A stretch of 64,000 nt of DNA from Diospyros lotus. Taxonomy: Eukaryota; Streptophyta; Magnoliopsida; Ericales; Ebenaceae. Position 1 is the stretch's first letter; each line of letters starts with the position of its first letter. The stretch lies in assembly GCF_014633365.1 (NCBI RefSeq), contig NC_068343.1, positions 26,629,307 through 26,693,306 on the forward strand. The letters are read 5' to 3'. The notes under the pieces are model-generated. The model had not been told where the DNA came from. It made no database searches and was given only the letters and a program-made list of their open reading frames with translations. This document shows positions 33,505-45,207 of this stretch, piece by piece. The position numbers and the translations under genes are program-made.

Positions 33505-34317
33505 ACAGGATCGACTTTTAAACATCACTCGCATTACGTAACACTCTTTTATTTAATAAGACTATTCATCGATGGTACATAAATTTCTCAACATGACTAA
33601 AACATATCTGAATCCTCATGAAGAAGCAAAACACCAAAATAACTTGTCAAACCCTTCGGACACGTCACCTCGTGTCGTTACATCTCAACTACTTCCTTGC
33701 CTTAGCTGCAAGTCCCAACTAGAACGTTTGAATATTTCAGGGATATAGCCCAAGTTAGATGTTGAATCATCTAAGTGAGGGTTCAAACAATTACATGAAT
33801 GCATGATACAAAGACATGAACAAACATACACCCTAATGTAACTTTCCTAGCAATCCAACCCAGCATGAAACCCTAGGAAGTCATCCCGGCATGCACACAA
33901 GGCAACGGGATACTCCTATACGTTGTTCCAGTAACACCCTTGGGGAATTATGGTTACACTATTAGGGCGACATTCCATCCTGACACAAGTATCGATATGC
34001 CAATAATATCATGCCGAATGAAATACCACAACCATCGATGCAATAATACATGTACATATGTCAAGATGCACATAAATTACATATAACTTAGCAACTTTCA
34101 TGAATATCATGCTCAATATAGGCAAAACATATCACGTATGAGTTCGTAGGGAAAAACCACTCACCTCGACTGACTTTCAAAATTCCTCGAGATTCGTGCC
34201 CAACCTCGATTCTTGTGTTAGGCCTCAATAATCGTATAATTACTCAATCTTGAACTTCAATGATCCCTAGACATCACATTTATTCAAAGGAATATCAATA
34301 TCCATTTTTTCATAATT
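33505..34317 (-). repeat. Older gypsy-type LTR, right part
   Basis: Continuation of the LTR begun at 17,331-17,634. The block cccaagttagatg...catctaagtgag at 33,751-33,779 and 'accactcacc' near 34,157 match the solo LTR at 20,545-20,575 and 21,121-21,130. At about 34,318 the sequence changes to a plus-strand LTR of the other gypsy family, so its far end (the LTR start) is missing. Confidence 0.65.
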
Positions 34318-34417
34318 TTCGCAATAGGGGATGGGTAAGGCAGTAAGGAGAGCCTATAAATAGAGGTAGAGTTTGAGAGAAATGAAATCAGAAAAGGAGG
34401 CAGTGGCTGCGAGCAAG
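34318..34417 (+). repeat. Fragment of chromovirus-like LTR left of Athila
   Basis: The sequence gcaataggggatgggtaagg is the reverse complement of the inner edge of the LTR at 14,986-15,005 (one mismatch). A TATAAATA box follows at 34,355-34,362. The Athila insertion at 34,418 splits this LTR. It continues at 45,208 to an end at 46,733. The part before 34,318 is missing. Confidence 0.7.
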
Positions 34418-35651
34418 TGATAGCATGCATATTTTTACCATATTTTGGCATTTCACCTCATTCTTATTAGGCCATTTGAAGCAATTTTTGCTGATATTTC
34501 ATTGTTTCTATTTTATTATGCTTCAAATTGTCCTTACACTATTTTCTATCTTACCTCTACTCTATGGATCCAGGCTTTAGGGAATATTGGATGGGCTAAA
34601 GGAGCTTGGGCCTACTAAAGGAGCTTTGGATCAACTAAAGGAGCTTGGGCCTACTAAAGGAGCTTTGGATCAACTAAAGGAGCTTGGGCCTACTAAAGGA
34701 GCTTTGGCCTACAATCAAGGAGCAGACTTGGTCTCACTTGTTTTCTGTTGGGCTAGGCCCAACCCTAGCCTCCCTAGCCTTTCCTTTCTTGGCCATGTAT
34801 TTAAGGCCTCTTAGCATTAATTTTCAGGGGATATAGAGGAAGAGAGGAGAAAATAGAGAGGATTCTACCCGTTTTTGTCATTGTAGCATTTTTCTGTTTT
34901 CTACATGTTTTGTTCCATTCTGTTTTCCTTGCTGTAATGATAGGCTAGAACATTTGGTAACCGGTTGTGTGTCTTGAATCCATTGGAATTTGAGTCCCGG
35001 ATGAGCTACAAGAATCTGGTTTGTTATTTGTTTCTTATTCATTTCTATTTGGTTTAGTTTGAGCAGATTTGTGAATGCATGGAGTTCATGGCAGGTTTGT
35101 GTGAACTTGCATGGTTTCACTTTCTGTTAGATGCTTAAGAGAACAGAATGTTATAGCCGGTTGGTATAACATCTCGGAAATGAATATTGTGTGCTTGAAC
35201 GGTTGTTCTTGCATAGGTCCGGATAGGTTGAATAGAGAGTGAATGGTTGCATTTTGTTTGCAAGAGATTTCTGCATTCATTTTGTTATTTCCAATCATTC
35301 TAATCCTTGGACGGTTGTTGGGGATGCTTGAGTTTGTTTTCCGGAGATCAAAGCATCTAGCAAACCAAGATATATAGAGTGGACAAGGAAGATTTCACAT
35401 AGGAGACAAATACACAGCCGGTTGCACTCCTCTTATTGATTTTTCATCCATCTTCATCTTTCTGTTTTGCCAATTAGTTTTCTGTCAAAACCCCCCCCCA
35501 AACAAACTGTTATTGGTTATGTTGGTTCTCCTTTGTTGGTAGAAGAAAGTGAGGCTCCTTGTGAGAGATGACCTAGGGTGCACTTTGCTGCAAACTAGAG
35601 AAGAGATGCAAACATAGATCTCTATTTCTGGAGTGGTTCGATAGCCGGCCA
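34418..35651 (+). repeat. Athila 5' LTR (1,234 bp)
   Basis: It starts TGATAGCATGCATATT and ends GATAGCCGGCCA. It contains a 39-bp tandem repeat, a TATTTAAG box-like motif at 34,798-34,805 and a run of nine C near 35,491-35,499. The short ORFs in it arise from repeat periods divisible by three and are not considered genes. Confidence 0.96.
34596..34712 (+). repeat. 39-bp tandem repeat in Athila LTR, three copies
   Basis: The unit ctaaaggagcttgggccta plus ctaaaggagctttggatcaa (19 + 20 bases, itself an imperfect dimer) occurs three times, the last slightly diverged. An identical array is at 44,147-44,263 in the 3' LTR. It lies about 85 bases upstream of the TATA-like motif, a position where promoter-associated repeats are common. 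Confidence 0.9.
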
Positions 35652-35657
35652 GAATTT

Positions 35658-35675
35658 TGGCGCCGTTGCCGGGGA
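35658..35675 (+). other. Athila primer binding site (tRNA-Asp type)
   Basis: TGGCGCCGTTGCCGGGGA starts seven bases after the LTR terminus CA (35,651). This is the primer sequence commonly found in Athila elements and complementary to a tRNA-Asp 3' end. Confidence 0.9.
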
Positions 35676-36975
35676 GCCAAGTTTTTTGTTCTAAAAACAT
35701 AGAGGACCGACCCTATTCTCTGTTTGTTTTGTTTTCTTGTTCGAGTGTTTTCTCTATTTTGTGTTCTTGGTGATAAGGTTATCAGTTTTTGTGTTCTTGG
35801 TGAAGAGAAATTCTGTTCTGTTCTTGAGATGAACTGATAGCAAGCAGCAACAGAGAAGCCTCATTTGCCTTTTCGATCTTCTTTTTGTTTGTGTGTATTT
35901 TCCTTTTATGTTTTCTCATTTTTGGAATCATTTTTGAACCAAGAAGTGGCTGTTGGAGAGGGCTGCATGACCTGATCTTCTGAAAAAGCAACCCTGCAGC
36001 CCTGCAGCAACTGAAAAAGCACAACACACCTGCAGTCCTTCTCTGATTCTCAGTAGCACACCTGCAGTCCTTCTCTGATCTTCATGTGCTCTGATAGGCA
36101 CTGAAAAGCAAGCTTACACAGCAAGGGGAGACAAGCCTGCAGCAGATCAAGAGAGCATAACCATTTTTAGAATGCTCTGAATCCTACTTTTCTGCCTCTG
36201 ACAGCAGATCACCTGCACAAGAGGATATTCCGTTTTCTTTCTCTCATTTTCCTTTGATTTTCTCTCTTTTAACATTCCATTCAACGTTGTCTTTACCTTC
36301 CACACTAATATCCATTTTCGTTTGGCAGAAGACCCCAACAGCTGCAACCAAAAGAAAGCAGCCAGCAGCAGCCTTCCATTCAGCAGCGGTTTTGACCATC
36401 TTCATGACAGATAGCATTATTTAAGGATTGAGCTCGAGATACTGGTGCTATCCTCTTCCCTTCTCATCCTTACTTGATGTTCTTTCATGTCCATATGCTT
36501 TCCTTGATGTTTTATTGCATATAGAGTGGTTTCTAAGGCAAAATAGGAGTAGGTTTTGAAAAAAAAATCAGTTTCCCGGTTACTGTTCATAGCTTTTCAC
36601 TTACTCCGATTGAGCTGATTTTTGGTGTCCAAAGAAATGGGGGTGTGGGGATCAATAGTCACCGCTTCGCTGTGAGAAGAGCCTTTTTTGGCCAAATTCC
36701 AACGTTTAGACCACTTTTTGGGCCATTTTGTGTTTCTCAGTGGCTAATTTGGTGTGGTTTTTAGTGTTTTTAGGTCCCTCAGTGTTTTTGTGTTGAAATT
36801 TTGTGAAAAATTGCATAAAAAATTCATCTAAGGGCTTATTGTTTTACCTGTTTTTGTGTTTTTGTGTTTGTGGTTTTTAGTGTTTTGTTTTTGCTTGTGT
36901 GTTCTTGTTTGTGTTTCTGTGTTCTTGGTATGCATAGGCCATTTTGTGTGCTGTTTTTGTGCTAATCTCTAGTGC
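35676..36975 (+). other. Athila 5' leader
   Basis: A 1.3-kb untranslated leader between primer site and Gag ATG. No long ORF. It has a local duplication of cacacctgcagtccttctc at about 36,024-36,080 and T/G-rich sequence towards the ATG. It presumably carries packaging and translation-control signals, but I cannot point to them. Confidence 0.7.
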
Positions 36976-39900
36976 ATGACCAGGTCATCTAAGAAAACAT
37001 TACTTGACTTGGATCTTGAATTAGAGAACACTCTTAGAAGGCAAGCTAGAGAGCTTAAGTCTCGGGATAGGATTGACCCTAATAGTGCTTCTAATACTTC
37101 ATCCGAACCTATTCCAGCATTCATCAATATGGCAGATAATGGTAATGGAGATAATGCAAACAATGCAAATAATGGAAATAATGGTAATGGCAATAATGGA
37201 AATCATGGAAATAATGCAAATCATGGTCATTTGGATGGTAGAACTATTAGAGAGCTGGCTGCACCTGATGTGCATTACCAGCCCCTATGTATTCAATACC
37301 CACAGCTAGATGCCAACTTCGAACTTAAGTCTGGACTGATCCATTTGTTGCCCAAGTTTCATGGCCTTGCAGGAGAGGATCCACACAAGCATCTGAAAGA
37401 GTTTCATGTGGTTTGCTCAACCATGCGGCCACAAGGAGTAGATGAAGAGCAGATCAAGCTGAGAGCCTTCCCATTCTCACTTGATGGATCAGCCAAAGAT
37501 TGGCTCTACTACCTGCCACCAGCTGCTATCACCAGCTGGGATGGATTGAAGAGGATCTTCCTGGAAAAATTCTTTCCAGCCTCCAGAACAGCATCAATTA
37601 GGAAGGAAATTTGTGGTATAAGGCAGATGAGTGGTGAGACTCTACATGAGTATTGGGAGAGGTTCAAGAAGTTGTGTTCCAGCTGCCCTCACCATCAGAT
37701 AAGTGACCAACTCCTAATTCAATATCTCTATGAAGGTCTAATCCCCATGGACAGGTACTTAGTAGATGCTGCAAGTGGAGGAGCCTTGGCAGAGAAGACC
37801 CCAGCAGCTGCACAAGAACTGATATCAAAGATGGCACAAAATGCCCAGCAGTTTGGCACCAGAATTAACACTCCTACAAAAGCCATAAATGAAGTCAATG
37901 TGGCTGCCACTATGGACCAGCAAAGGATGGAAAACAAGCTTGAGGAATTGGCTTCCATGGTCAGGCAGTTGGCATTAGAGAGAAAGCAACAGCAGCTTTG
38001 TGGCATTTGCTCCTTGCCATCCCATACAACAGACCAATGCCCACAGTTGCAAGAAAATAATGAGACATGTGCAGGCATTTTTCCTGGAAGACCATTCCAG
38101 CACCAGCAGCATGGCCAACCACAACCTTCCAATAGGTATGACCCATACTCAGCCACCTACAATCCAGGTTGGAGAGACCATCCGAACCTCAGATATGGCA
38201 GCCCTTCCAATCAACATGTGCACCAACAGCAGCCATACCAGAATCAACCATTTCAGCAGAGGTTCCATCCTTCAAGCAACCATGCTCCACCACCAAGGCA
38301 GAATCAAGCCATGCAACAAGCACCACCATTACCCAAGTCAGAACCTACCTTAGATGATCTTGTTAAGCAACTAGCAGCCAACACACTCCAATTCCAACAA
38401 AAAACAGAAACCACCATTCAAAATTTGGAGACCCAAATAGGCCAGCTAGCCACAAACATCAATGAGTTAAGGAGTCAAGGTTCGGGGCAGCTTCCTTCAC
38501 AACCAGTTGCCAATCCAAGGGGTAATGTTAGTGCCATCATGCTTCGAAGTGGAAAAGAAGTGATCAACCAAACCCCTCCACCATCATCAAACATGGAGCA
38601 GCATGTAGAGGAGCAGAATGTAGAGGGTAGCAAAGAGCAGCAACCCTCCTCAGTCCAAGAAGCCAAGCAACCAAACTCCAGCTATCAAGAACAAGGAGAG
38701 TCTTCCAACATCCAGCCCCTACCATTCCCACATCGAGCAACACAAAACAAGAAAAGAGCAGAGGCCGAAGTGGATAAAGAGATTCTGGAAACATTCCAGA
38801 AAGTAGAAGTCAACATCCCCCTCCTTGAAGCCATTAGACAGATCCCCAAGTATGCAAAATTTCTCAAAGATTTGTGTACTCACAAGAGGAAGCTTATGGG
38901 GAATGAGAAGATCAACCTTGGGAGAAATGTCTCTGCCCTTATCCAACCTGCCATGCCAGCAAAGTGTAAAGATCCAGGGATGTTCTCCATTCCTTGTACT
39001 ATAGGAGACATGCAATTTAGCAATGCTTTACTAGATTTAGGTGCATCCATTAATGTCATGCCTAACTCTATTTATGCTTCATTGCAGTGTGGTCCTTTGA
39101 AGCCAACAGGAGTGGTTGTCCAACTAGCCAATAGAAGTACTGCACACCCCACTGGAGTCCTAGAAGATGTGCTGGTTAAGGTTAAGGATTTAATCTTTCC
39201 AGCAGACTTTTATGTTTTGAATATGGAAGATAACAGCACACTTGAGCATGCACCCTTGATCCTAGGGAGACCATTCTTAAAAACTGCTAGAACTATTATC
39301 AATGTGCATGAGGGTACACTTTCCATGGAATTTGCTGGTAACACAATTAACTTCAAGATACTTGATGCCATGAAATTCCCTGCCGAGGATCATTCCACTT
39401 TTCAAGTAAATAGAGTTGACCTGTTAGTGAATGAAGCATGTTCTGAGTCTTCTGATTTAATTGATGAATTCCCCACTGTGCATGAGTTCCCAGATACGAT
39501 TAATTGCACTAATTGTAGTGATGAAGAGAGTCAATGTGCTGCATGCTTAGAGATTGCTGAATTTTTGCATAGGCATGAGTCTGATTTTGATGCTAACATT
39601 TCCCAAGTGGAAGATAGTGCTGCTAACCTTGTTGAGCAGGTTGATAGTGCCTTGGAGTTAGAGTTCCAGTCAAATAGGTCAGCCCCCTCTTTGCAGCAGC
39701 CACCCACCATTCAGTGCAAGCCTTTGCCTCAGCACCTCAAGTATGCATTCTTGGAGAAAGATGAGAAGCTGCCAGTCATCATTGCAAACAACTTGCAGCC
39801 TGACCAAGAGAGAAAGTTGCTGGATGTGCTGAAAAATAATAAGAAAGCAATTGGGTGGACTTTAGCGGACATAACTGGAATCAGCCCATCTGTTTGCATG

Positions 39901-42621
39901 CATCGTATTTTGTTGGAGGAAGGAGCAAAACCAGCAAGGCAGCCTCAAAGAAGACTTAACCCAACCATCCTTGATGTGGTAAAACAGGAGGTAAGTAAAT
40001 TACTTGCAGCCGGTATTATTTACCCTATTTCTGACAGCAAGTGGGTGAGTCCCGTGCAGGTTGTTCCAAAAAAGACGGGCATCACGGTGGTCCCAAATGA
40101 GCACAATGAGCTCATCCCCATGAGAGTGCAGAACAGTTGGAGAGTCTGCATTGATTATAGAAAGCTGAACCAAGCAACCAGAAAAGATCATTTCCCCCTC
40201 CCATTCATTGATCAGATGTTGGAGAGGTTGGCTGGTAAGTCACACTATTGTTTCCTTGACGGTTTTTCCGGGTACTTTCAGATTTGCATAGCCCCAGAGG
40301 ATCAAGAGAAGACCACCTTCACCTGCCCCTTTGGCACATTCGCTTATAGAAGAATGCCTTTCGGTCTATGTAATGCTCCAGGTACCTTTCAGCGATGCAT
40401 GGTAAGTATATTTTCAGATTTTATAGAGCATTGCATGGAAGTGTTTATGGATGATTTTTCAGTTTATGGTACTTCTTTTGATGATTGCTTGGTTAGCTTG
40501 GGTAGAGTCCTAGAGAGATGCATTGAAAAGAACCTTGTTTTAAATTTCGAAAAATGTCATTTCATGGTAGAACAAGGAATTGTTTTAGGGCATGTTCTCT
40601 CTAAGAAGGGTATAGAAGTGGATCGGTCTAAGGTTGATGTTATTGCTTCATTGCCTTACCCCACCTCTGTGAAGGAGGTGCGTTCTTTCCTTGGCCATGC
40701 AGGATTTTACAGGAGGTTCATCAAGGATTTCAGCAAGATTGCACTTCCACTTTCCCACCTTCTCCAGAAAGAAGTGACCTTCCACTTTGATGAGCAGTGC
40801 AAGCGAGCATTCGAGGAACTGAAGAGTCGATTGATTTCTCCACCCATCATACAGCCACCCGACTGGGAGTTGCCCTTCGAGCTGATGTGCGACGCCTCCA
40901 ACTTTGCAGTGGGCGCCGTCCTTTCACAGCGTGTGGAGAAGAAGTCACATGTCATTGCCTATGCCTCGCGCACCTTGGATGCTGCTCAAGCAAACTACAC
41001 CACGACTGAGAAGGAGCTTTTAGCTATTGTGTTTGCTTTAGATAAATTTCGCTCCTATCTTCTGGGTTCTAATGTTGTCGTGTTTTCTGACCATGCAGCC
41101 TTGAAATACCTATTGAAGAAGCCCGATGCTAAGCCCAGGTTGATACGGTGGATGCTCCTACTTCAAGAGTTCAATGTGGAGATAAAAGATAAGAGTGGGG
41201 CTGAGAACCTAGTAGCTGATCATTTGAGCAGGGTCCCTCCTTCTTCAGATTCCACAGTCATGGACTCCCAGCCTATCAGGGATGATTTCCCAGATGAGTT
41301 ATTATACCACATTCATGGTGTTGAGCCCTGGTATGCTGATTTAGTAAATTATTTAGTTGCTTCTGAATTACCTGCATATTTTAAGAAGGAACAGCTAAAT
41401 AAATTTAAGAGTCAGGCTCGGTATTATGTGTGGGATGATCCCTATCTGTGGCGCATGTGTAGTGACCAGGTCATTAGGAGATGTGTTCCTAACCATGAGT
41501 TTGCATCTGTCTTAAATTTTTGTCACACACTTGCATGTGGTGGTCACTTTGGTCCCCAACGTACAGCTAGGAAAGTCCTAGATTCTGGATTATATTGGCC
41601 TTCACTCTTTAAGGATTCATATGAGTTCTGTAGGAATTGCACACGTTGTCAACACACAGGCACTATATCACGTAGGAATGAAATGCCTCAACGACCCTTA
41701 TTGTTTTGTGAAATCTTCGATGTTTGGGGTATTGACTTCATGGGTCCATTTCCTGTGTCATTTGGTTATGTGTACATTCTGTTAGCCGTGGATTATGTTT
41801 CAAAGTGGGTGGAAGCTAAAGCCACCAGGACTGATGATGCTTCTGTGGTTGCAGATTTTGTTCGTTCTAACATCTTTTGTAGGTTTGGCATACCCAGGGC
41901 CATCATCAGTGACCAAGGATCCCACTTTTGCAATAGAAAGATGGACGCCCTACTTCGTAAGTATGGGGTAATACACAAAGTGGCGACTCCTTATCATCCA
42001 CAGACTAATGGGCAAGCGGAAGTCTCAAATAGGGAAATCAAGCAGATTTTGGAGAAGACTGTCCAGCCCAATAGGAAAGACTGGAGCAAGAGATTAGAAG
42101 ATGCGTTATGGGCCTACCGCACGGCCTACAAAACCCCCATCGGCATGTCCCCTTATAGGTTGGTTTTTGGAAAAGCGTGTCACTTGCCGGTGGAGGTGGA
42201 GCATAAGGCATATTGGGCGGTGAAGCAATGCAATATGGACATCAGTCAATCGGGGTCCCAAAGAAAGCTCCAACTTCAAGAGCTTGAGGAGATTAGGATG
42301 GACGCATATGAGAACTCACGCATCTACAAGGAGAAGACCAAGGCTGTGCATGACAAGCTTATTGTGAAGAAGACATTCGAAGTTGGCCAGAAAGTTCTGC
42401 TATACAATTCCCGTCTCAAGTTGATGCCCGGTAAGTTACGTTCTCGTTGGACTGGTCCTTTCATAGTTATTCATGTTTTTCCCTTTGGTGCAGTTGCAAT
42501 CAAGGACGAGTCCAATGCAAAGCAATTCACAGTGAACGGGCAGCGGCTTAAGCCATTCTACGAGAGCTTTCAGGAGCATATTGTGGAGGAGCTGCATCTC
42601 CTCAACGCCACCTACATTTGA
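36976..42621 (+). CDS. Athila Gag-Pol polyprotein, intact
   Basis: A single 1,881-residue ORF, ATG (atgaccagg) to TGA, with no stop or frameshift. Order: Gag with an Asn/Gly-rich stretch at about residues 53-86, the capsid block [17 protein letters not shown], and a CCHC zinc knuckle (C342, C345, H350, C355). A Gln-rich linker follows. Protease has the active site D687-L-G-A-S in the Athila style. RT has [10 protein letters not shown] at 1056-1065 and catalytic FMDD at 1157-1160. RNase H has D1306, E1347 and D1372 blocks. Integrase has H1517/H1524 and C1555/C1558 zinc ligands and catalytic D1587, D1646 and E1682, with 35 residues between the last two. [13 protein letters not shown]-terminal module follows near 1820. 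All key residues are present. It would be cleaved by its own protease in cytoplasmic particles, reverse transcribed and integrated. Gag and Pol share one frame, so their ratio must be set by processing or another means. Confidence 0.97.
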   Translation: MTRSSKKTLLDLDLELENTLRRQARELKSRDRIDPNSASNTSSEPIPAFINMADNGNGDNANNANNGNNGNGNNGNHGNNANHGHLDGRTIRELAAPDVHYQPLCIQYPQLDANFELKSGLIHLLPKFHGLAGEDPHKHLKEFHVVCSTMRPQGVDEEQIKLRAFPFSLDGSAKDWLYYLPPAAITSWDGLKRIFLEKFFPASRTASIRKEICGIRQMSGETLHEYWERFKKLCSSCPHHQISDQLLIQYLYEGLIPMDRYLVDAASGGALAEKTPAAAQELISKMAQNAQQFGTRINTPTKAINEVNVAATMDQQRMENKLEELASMVRQLALERKQQQLCGICSLPSHTTDQCPQLQENNETCAGIFPGRPFQHQQHGQPQPSNRYDPYSATYNPGWRDHPNLRYGSPSNQHVHQQQPYQNQPFQQRFHPSSNHAPPPRQNQAMQQAPPLPKSEPTLDDLVKQLAANTLQFQQKTETTIQNLETQIGQLATNINELRSQGSGQLPSQPVANPRGNVSAIMLRSGKEVINQTPPPSSNMEQHVEEQNVEGSKEQQPSSVQEAKQPNSSYQEQGESSNIQPLPFPHRATQNKKRAEAEVDKEILETFQKVEVNIPLLEAIRQIPKYAKFLKDLCTHKRKLMGNEKINLGRNVSALIQPAMPAKCKDPGMFSIPCTIGDMQFSNALLDLGASINVMPNSIYASLQCGPLKPTGVVVQLANRSTAHPTGVLEDVLVKVKDLIFPADFYVLNMEDNSTLEHAPLILGRPFLKTARTIINVHEGTLSMEFAGNTINFKILDAMKFPAEDHSTFQVNRVDLLVNEACSESSDLIDEFPTVHEFPDTINCTNCSDEESQCAACLEIAEFLHRHESDFDANISQVEDSAANLVEQVDSALELEFQSNRSAPSLQQPPTIQCKPLPQHLKYAFLEKDEKLPVIIANNLQPDQERKLLDVLKNNKKAIGWTLADITGISPSVCMHRILLEEGAKPARQPQRRLNPTILDVVKQEVSKLLAAGIIYPISDSKWVSPVQVVPKKTGITVVPNEHNELIPMRVQNSWRVCIDYRKLNQATRKDHFPLPFIDQMLERLAGKSHYCFLDGFSGYFQICIAPEDQEKTTFTCPFGTFAYRRMPFGLCNAPGTFQRCMVSIFSDFIEHCMEVFMDDFSVYGTSFDDCLVSLGRVLERCIEKNLVLNFEKCHFMVEQGIVLGHVLSKKGIEVDRSKVDVIASLPYPTSVKEVRSFLGHAGFYRRFIKDFSKIALPLSHLLQKEVTFHFDEQCKRAFEELKSRLISPPIIQPPDWELPFELMCDASNFAVGAVLSQRVEKKSHVIAYASRTLDAAQANYTTTEKELLAIVFALDKFRSYLLGSNVVVFSDHAALKYLLKKPDAKPRLIRWMLLLQEFNVEIKDKSGAENLVADHLSRVPPSSDSTVMDSQPIRDDFPDELLYHIHGVEPWYADLVNYLVASELPAYFKKEQLNKFKSQARYYVWDDPYLWRMCSDQVIRRCVPNHEFASVLNFCHTLACGGHFGPQRTARKVLDSGLYWPSLFKDSYEFCRNCTRCQHTGTISRRNEMPQRPLLFCEIFDVWGIDFMGPFPVSFGYVYILLAVDYVSKWVEAKATRTDDASVVADFVRSNIFCRFGIPRAIISDQGSHFCNRKMDALLRKYGVIHKVATPYHPQTNGQAEVSNREIKQILEKTVQPNRKDWSKRLEDALWAYRTAYKTPIGMSPYRLVFGKACHLPVEVEHKAYWAVKQCNMDISQSGSQRKLQLQELEEIRMDAYENSRIYKEKTKAVHDKLIVKKTFEVGQKVLLYNSRLKLMPGKLRSRWTGPFIVIHVFPFGAVAIKDESNAKQFTVNGQRLKPFYESFQEHIVEELHLLNATYI

Positions 42622-42709
42622 TACATCAGGCTGTTTCTCTCTCCCTAGTATTTTACATTTACTTGTCTTATTCTTGATTGGAATTGCATGTTTACATTGA
42701 GGGCAATGT

Positions 42710-42730
42710 AAAGTCTAAGTGTGGGGGGAG
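42710..42730 (+). other. Internal polypurine-tract-like duplicate
   Basis: The sequence aagtctaagtgtgggggga closely matches the true tract aagtctaagtatgggggaa at 43,949-43,967, but lies 1.25 kb upstream, shortly after the pol stop. A central second initiation site for plus-strand synthesis is one possible role; a remnant of a former LTR border is another. Confidence 0.65.
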
Positions 42731-43362
42731 GCAGCATTCTTATTTTGGGAATTGCATGTTTACATTTAGTTGAGTTTGTTTTGCGTGGAAATGCAAGTTA
42801 AGCAATTAAGTCTAAAAGAACCCATCATGATTAGAACTTCAATCTTATCTTCCTTAATTTCGAGTGACTTGGCAATGAGTTTGATTTGATAGATTGATTG
42901 GGTAGTCTACAGCCGTGAGGATTTTGAGCCTATTGTCTTTCTTGTGTGTGCATTCACCTATCATGATCTCCACTCTAGAACTTGTTTTGATTCTTGGTTG
43001 AGGCTATATTTGTTCATGCATGACTCAAACATGATTAAGGCATTCTTTCTTGTCCCCATTTAGCCATTTTGTTATACAAAAAAAAAAAAAAAAAAAAAAA
43101 AAAAAACAAACAAAAAAAAAAAATTCAATCAATCCCTTTCGCTTGCCACTTAGAGCCATCAGTTTTACCCTTCATTCTCATACACCCTTTTTGGACCTTC
43201 CAACCTTAGGAAGAGGAATAGTAAGTGCATTCTAGTGAGAGAGATTGAATTCATCGAGCAAGTCATAAGGCCAAAGGCCATTTGCATCCATGAAAAAGAA
43301 AAAGAAAAGCAAGAAAAGGATAGAAGGGTGAGAAGGAGCGTAAAACGCACTCACCTCTTTCG

Positions 43363-43406
<44 letters not shown>

Positions 43407-43947
43407 TGAAAATTGATGAGAAAAAGAAGAAAGCAAAGTTGAGACAGAGCGTAAAACGCACTCAACCAAATAAAGATGCAATGTTCTTCATAACGCTTGG
43501 AAATTCTATCTCTTGATCTTAGAGTTGCATGAAATGTTTTCTCGACCTAAGGCATGTTTTCCTTCATTGTTGTCTTTCCATTTCTTTCTTCCCCACATTA
43601 CAACCCTGAATAAGTCCTTTTGATTTGTGGCATGCATTTGACATGGATAGTGGAGATTGAGAAGATAAACAAGCTTATGGTAGTGGAATTGTGATTGGGT
43701 GAATTTGAGCGAAACAGTCACCACCACCTCTTGAGAGATTTTTGAGCATACACTTGCCCTGTGAGAGGCTTCCACTTTTGATTTGTCTTATTGGATGAAT
43801 TGCCATGTCACTTGTTTTCTTGGAAGTAGAGGAAAGATGATATTTGAATGATGAGTTCTTGAAGACTTACCTACCTTGCATCTAATTTGTGTTTTTCCAC
43901 ATTTCTATTCTTGAGTCATAGAGTCTAGTGTTTTGCCCAGGAGTGCA

Positions 43948-43968
43948 AAAGTCTAAGTATGGGGGAAT
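43948..43968 (+). other. Athila polypurine tract
   Basis: The sequence aagtctaagtatgggggaat directly precedes the 3' LTR start TGATAG at 43,969. It is the expected plus-strand primer site. Confidence 0.9.
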
Positions 43969-45202
43969 TGATAGCATGCATATTTTTACCATATTTTGGC
44001 ATTTCACCTCATTCTTATTAGGCCATTTGAAGCAATTTTTGCTGATATTTCATTGTTTCTATTTTATTATGCTTCAAATTGTCCTTACACTATTTTCTAT
44101 CTTACCTCTACTCTATGGATCCAGGCTTTAGGGAATATTGGATGGGCTAAAGGAGCTTGGGCCTACTAAAGGAGCTTTGGATCAACTAAAGGAGCTTGGG
44201 CCTACTAAAGGAGCTTTGGATCAACTAAAGGAGCTTGGGCCTACTAAAGGAGCTTTGGCCTACAATCAAGGAGCAGACTTGGTCTCACTTGTTTTCTGTT
44301 GGGCTAGGCCCAACCCTAGCCTCCCTAGCCTTTCCTTTCTTGGCCATGTATTTAAGGCCTCTTAGCATTAATTTTCAGGGGATATAGAGGAAGAGAGGAG
44401 AAAATAGAGAGGATTCTACCCGTTTTTGTCATTGTAGCATTTTTCTGTTTTCTACATGTTTTGTTCCATTCTGTTTTCCTTGCTGTAATGATAGGCTAGA
44501 ACATTTGGTAACCGGTTGTGTGTCTTGAATCCATTGGAATTTGAGTCCCGGATGAGCTACAAGAATCTGGTTTGTTATTTGTTTCTTATTCATTTCTATT
44601 TGGTTTAGTTTGAGCAGATTTGTGAATGCATGGAGTTCATGGCAGGTTTGTGTGAACTTGCATGGTTTCACTTTCTGTTAGATGCTTAAGAGAACAGAAT
44701 GTTATAGCCGGTTGGTATAACATCTCGGAAATGAATATTGTGTGCTTGAACGGTTGTTCTTGCATAGGTCCGGATAGGTTGAATAGAGAGTGAATGGTTG
44801 CATTTTGTTTGCAAGAGATTTCTGCATTCATTTTGTTATTTCCAATCATTCTAATCCTTGGACGGTTGTTGGGGATGCTTGAGTTTGTTTTCCGGAGATC
44901 AAAGCATCTAGCAAACCAAGATATATAGAGTGGACAAGGAAGATTTCACATAGGAGACAAATACACAGCCGGTTGCACTCCTCTTATTGATTTTTCATCC
45001 ATCTTCATCTTTCTGTTTTGCCAATTAGTTTTCTGTCAAAACCCCCCCCCAAACAAACTGTTATTGGTTATGTTGGTTCTCCTTTGTTGGTAGAAGAAAG
45101 TGAGGCTCCTTGTGAGAGATGACCTAGGGTGCACTTTGCTGCAAACTAGAGAAGAGATGCAAACATAGATCTCTATTTCTGGAGTGGTTCGATAGCCGGC
45201 CA
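43969..45202 (+). repeat. Athila 3' LTR (1,234 bp)
   Basis: No difference from the 5' LTR was found by eye, including the 39-bp array at 44,147-44,263 and the run of nine C near 45,042-45,050. It is followed by the target duplication GCAAG at 45,203-45,207. Confidence 0.96.
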
Positions 45203-45207
45203 GCAAG

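Larger units (their letters stand above)
42622..43968 (+). other. Athila 3' non-coding region, no env
   Basis: About 1.35 kb between the pol stop and the 3' LTR. It contains a PPT-like duplicate (42,710-42,730), a duplicated gaattgcatgtttaca (42,681 and 42,749), two long A tracts (about 43,078-43,106 and 43,363-43,404) and two copies of gagcgtaaaacgcactca (43,336-43,353 and 43,447-43,464). Many Athila elements carry an envelope-like ORF here; this one has none over 100 codons on the plus strand. Confidence 0.8.
34418..45202 (+). mobile_element. Complete young Athila-lineage retrotransposon
   Basis: A 10,785-bp element with 1,234-bp LTRs at 34,418-35,651 and 43,969-45,202. The perfect 5-bp target duplication is GCAAG (34,413-34,417 and 45,203-45,207). 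Other parts are a tRNA-Asp type primer site, one uninterrupted gag-pol ORF and a polypurine tract. Reading both LTRs side by side I see no difference: even a run of nine C and three ORF-length stretches match, with a constant 9,551-base offset. Assignment to Athila rests on the primer site, the TGATAG terminus and the Gag and protease motifs (DLGAS). No envelope-like ORF is present in the 1.35 kb after pol. This is the only element in the window that looks capable of encoding its own machinery. Confidence 0.95.

Noticed and set aside
34587..34814. 75-codon ORF repeated at 44,138-44,365
   Set aside because: It is inside both Athila LTRs and its repeats come from the 39-bp array. Duplication of the LTR explains its identity.
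37073..41978. Many ORFs of 60-140 codons on both strands over the Athila gene
   Set aside because: They are frame shadows of the 1,881-codon gag-pol and have no motifs of their own.
43078..43410. Long A tracts as evidence of a poly(A) tail of a LINE or processed pseudogene
   Set aside because: Both lie inside the Athila element between pol and the 3' LTR with no target duplication around them. They are part of that element's 3' region.
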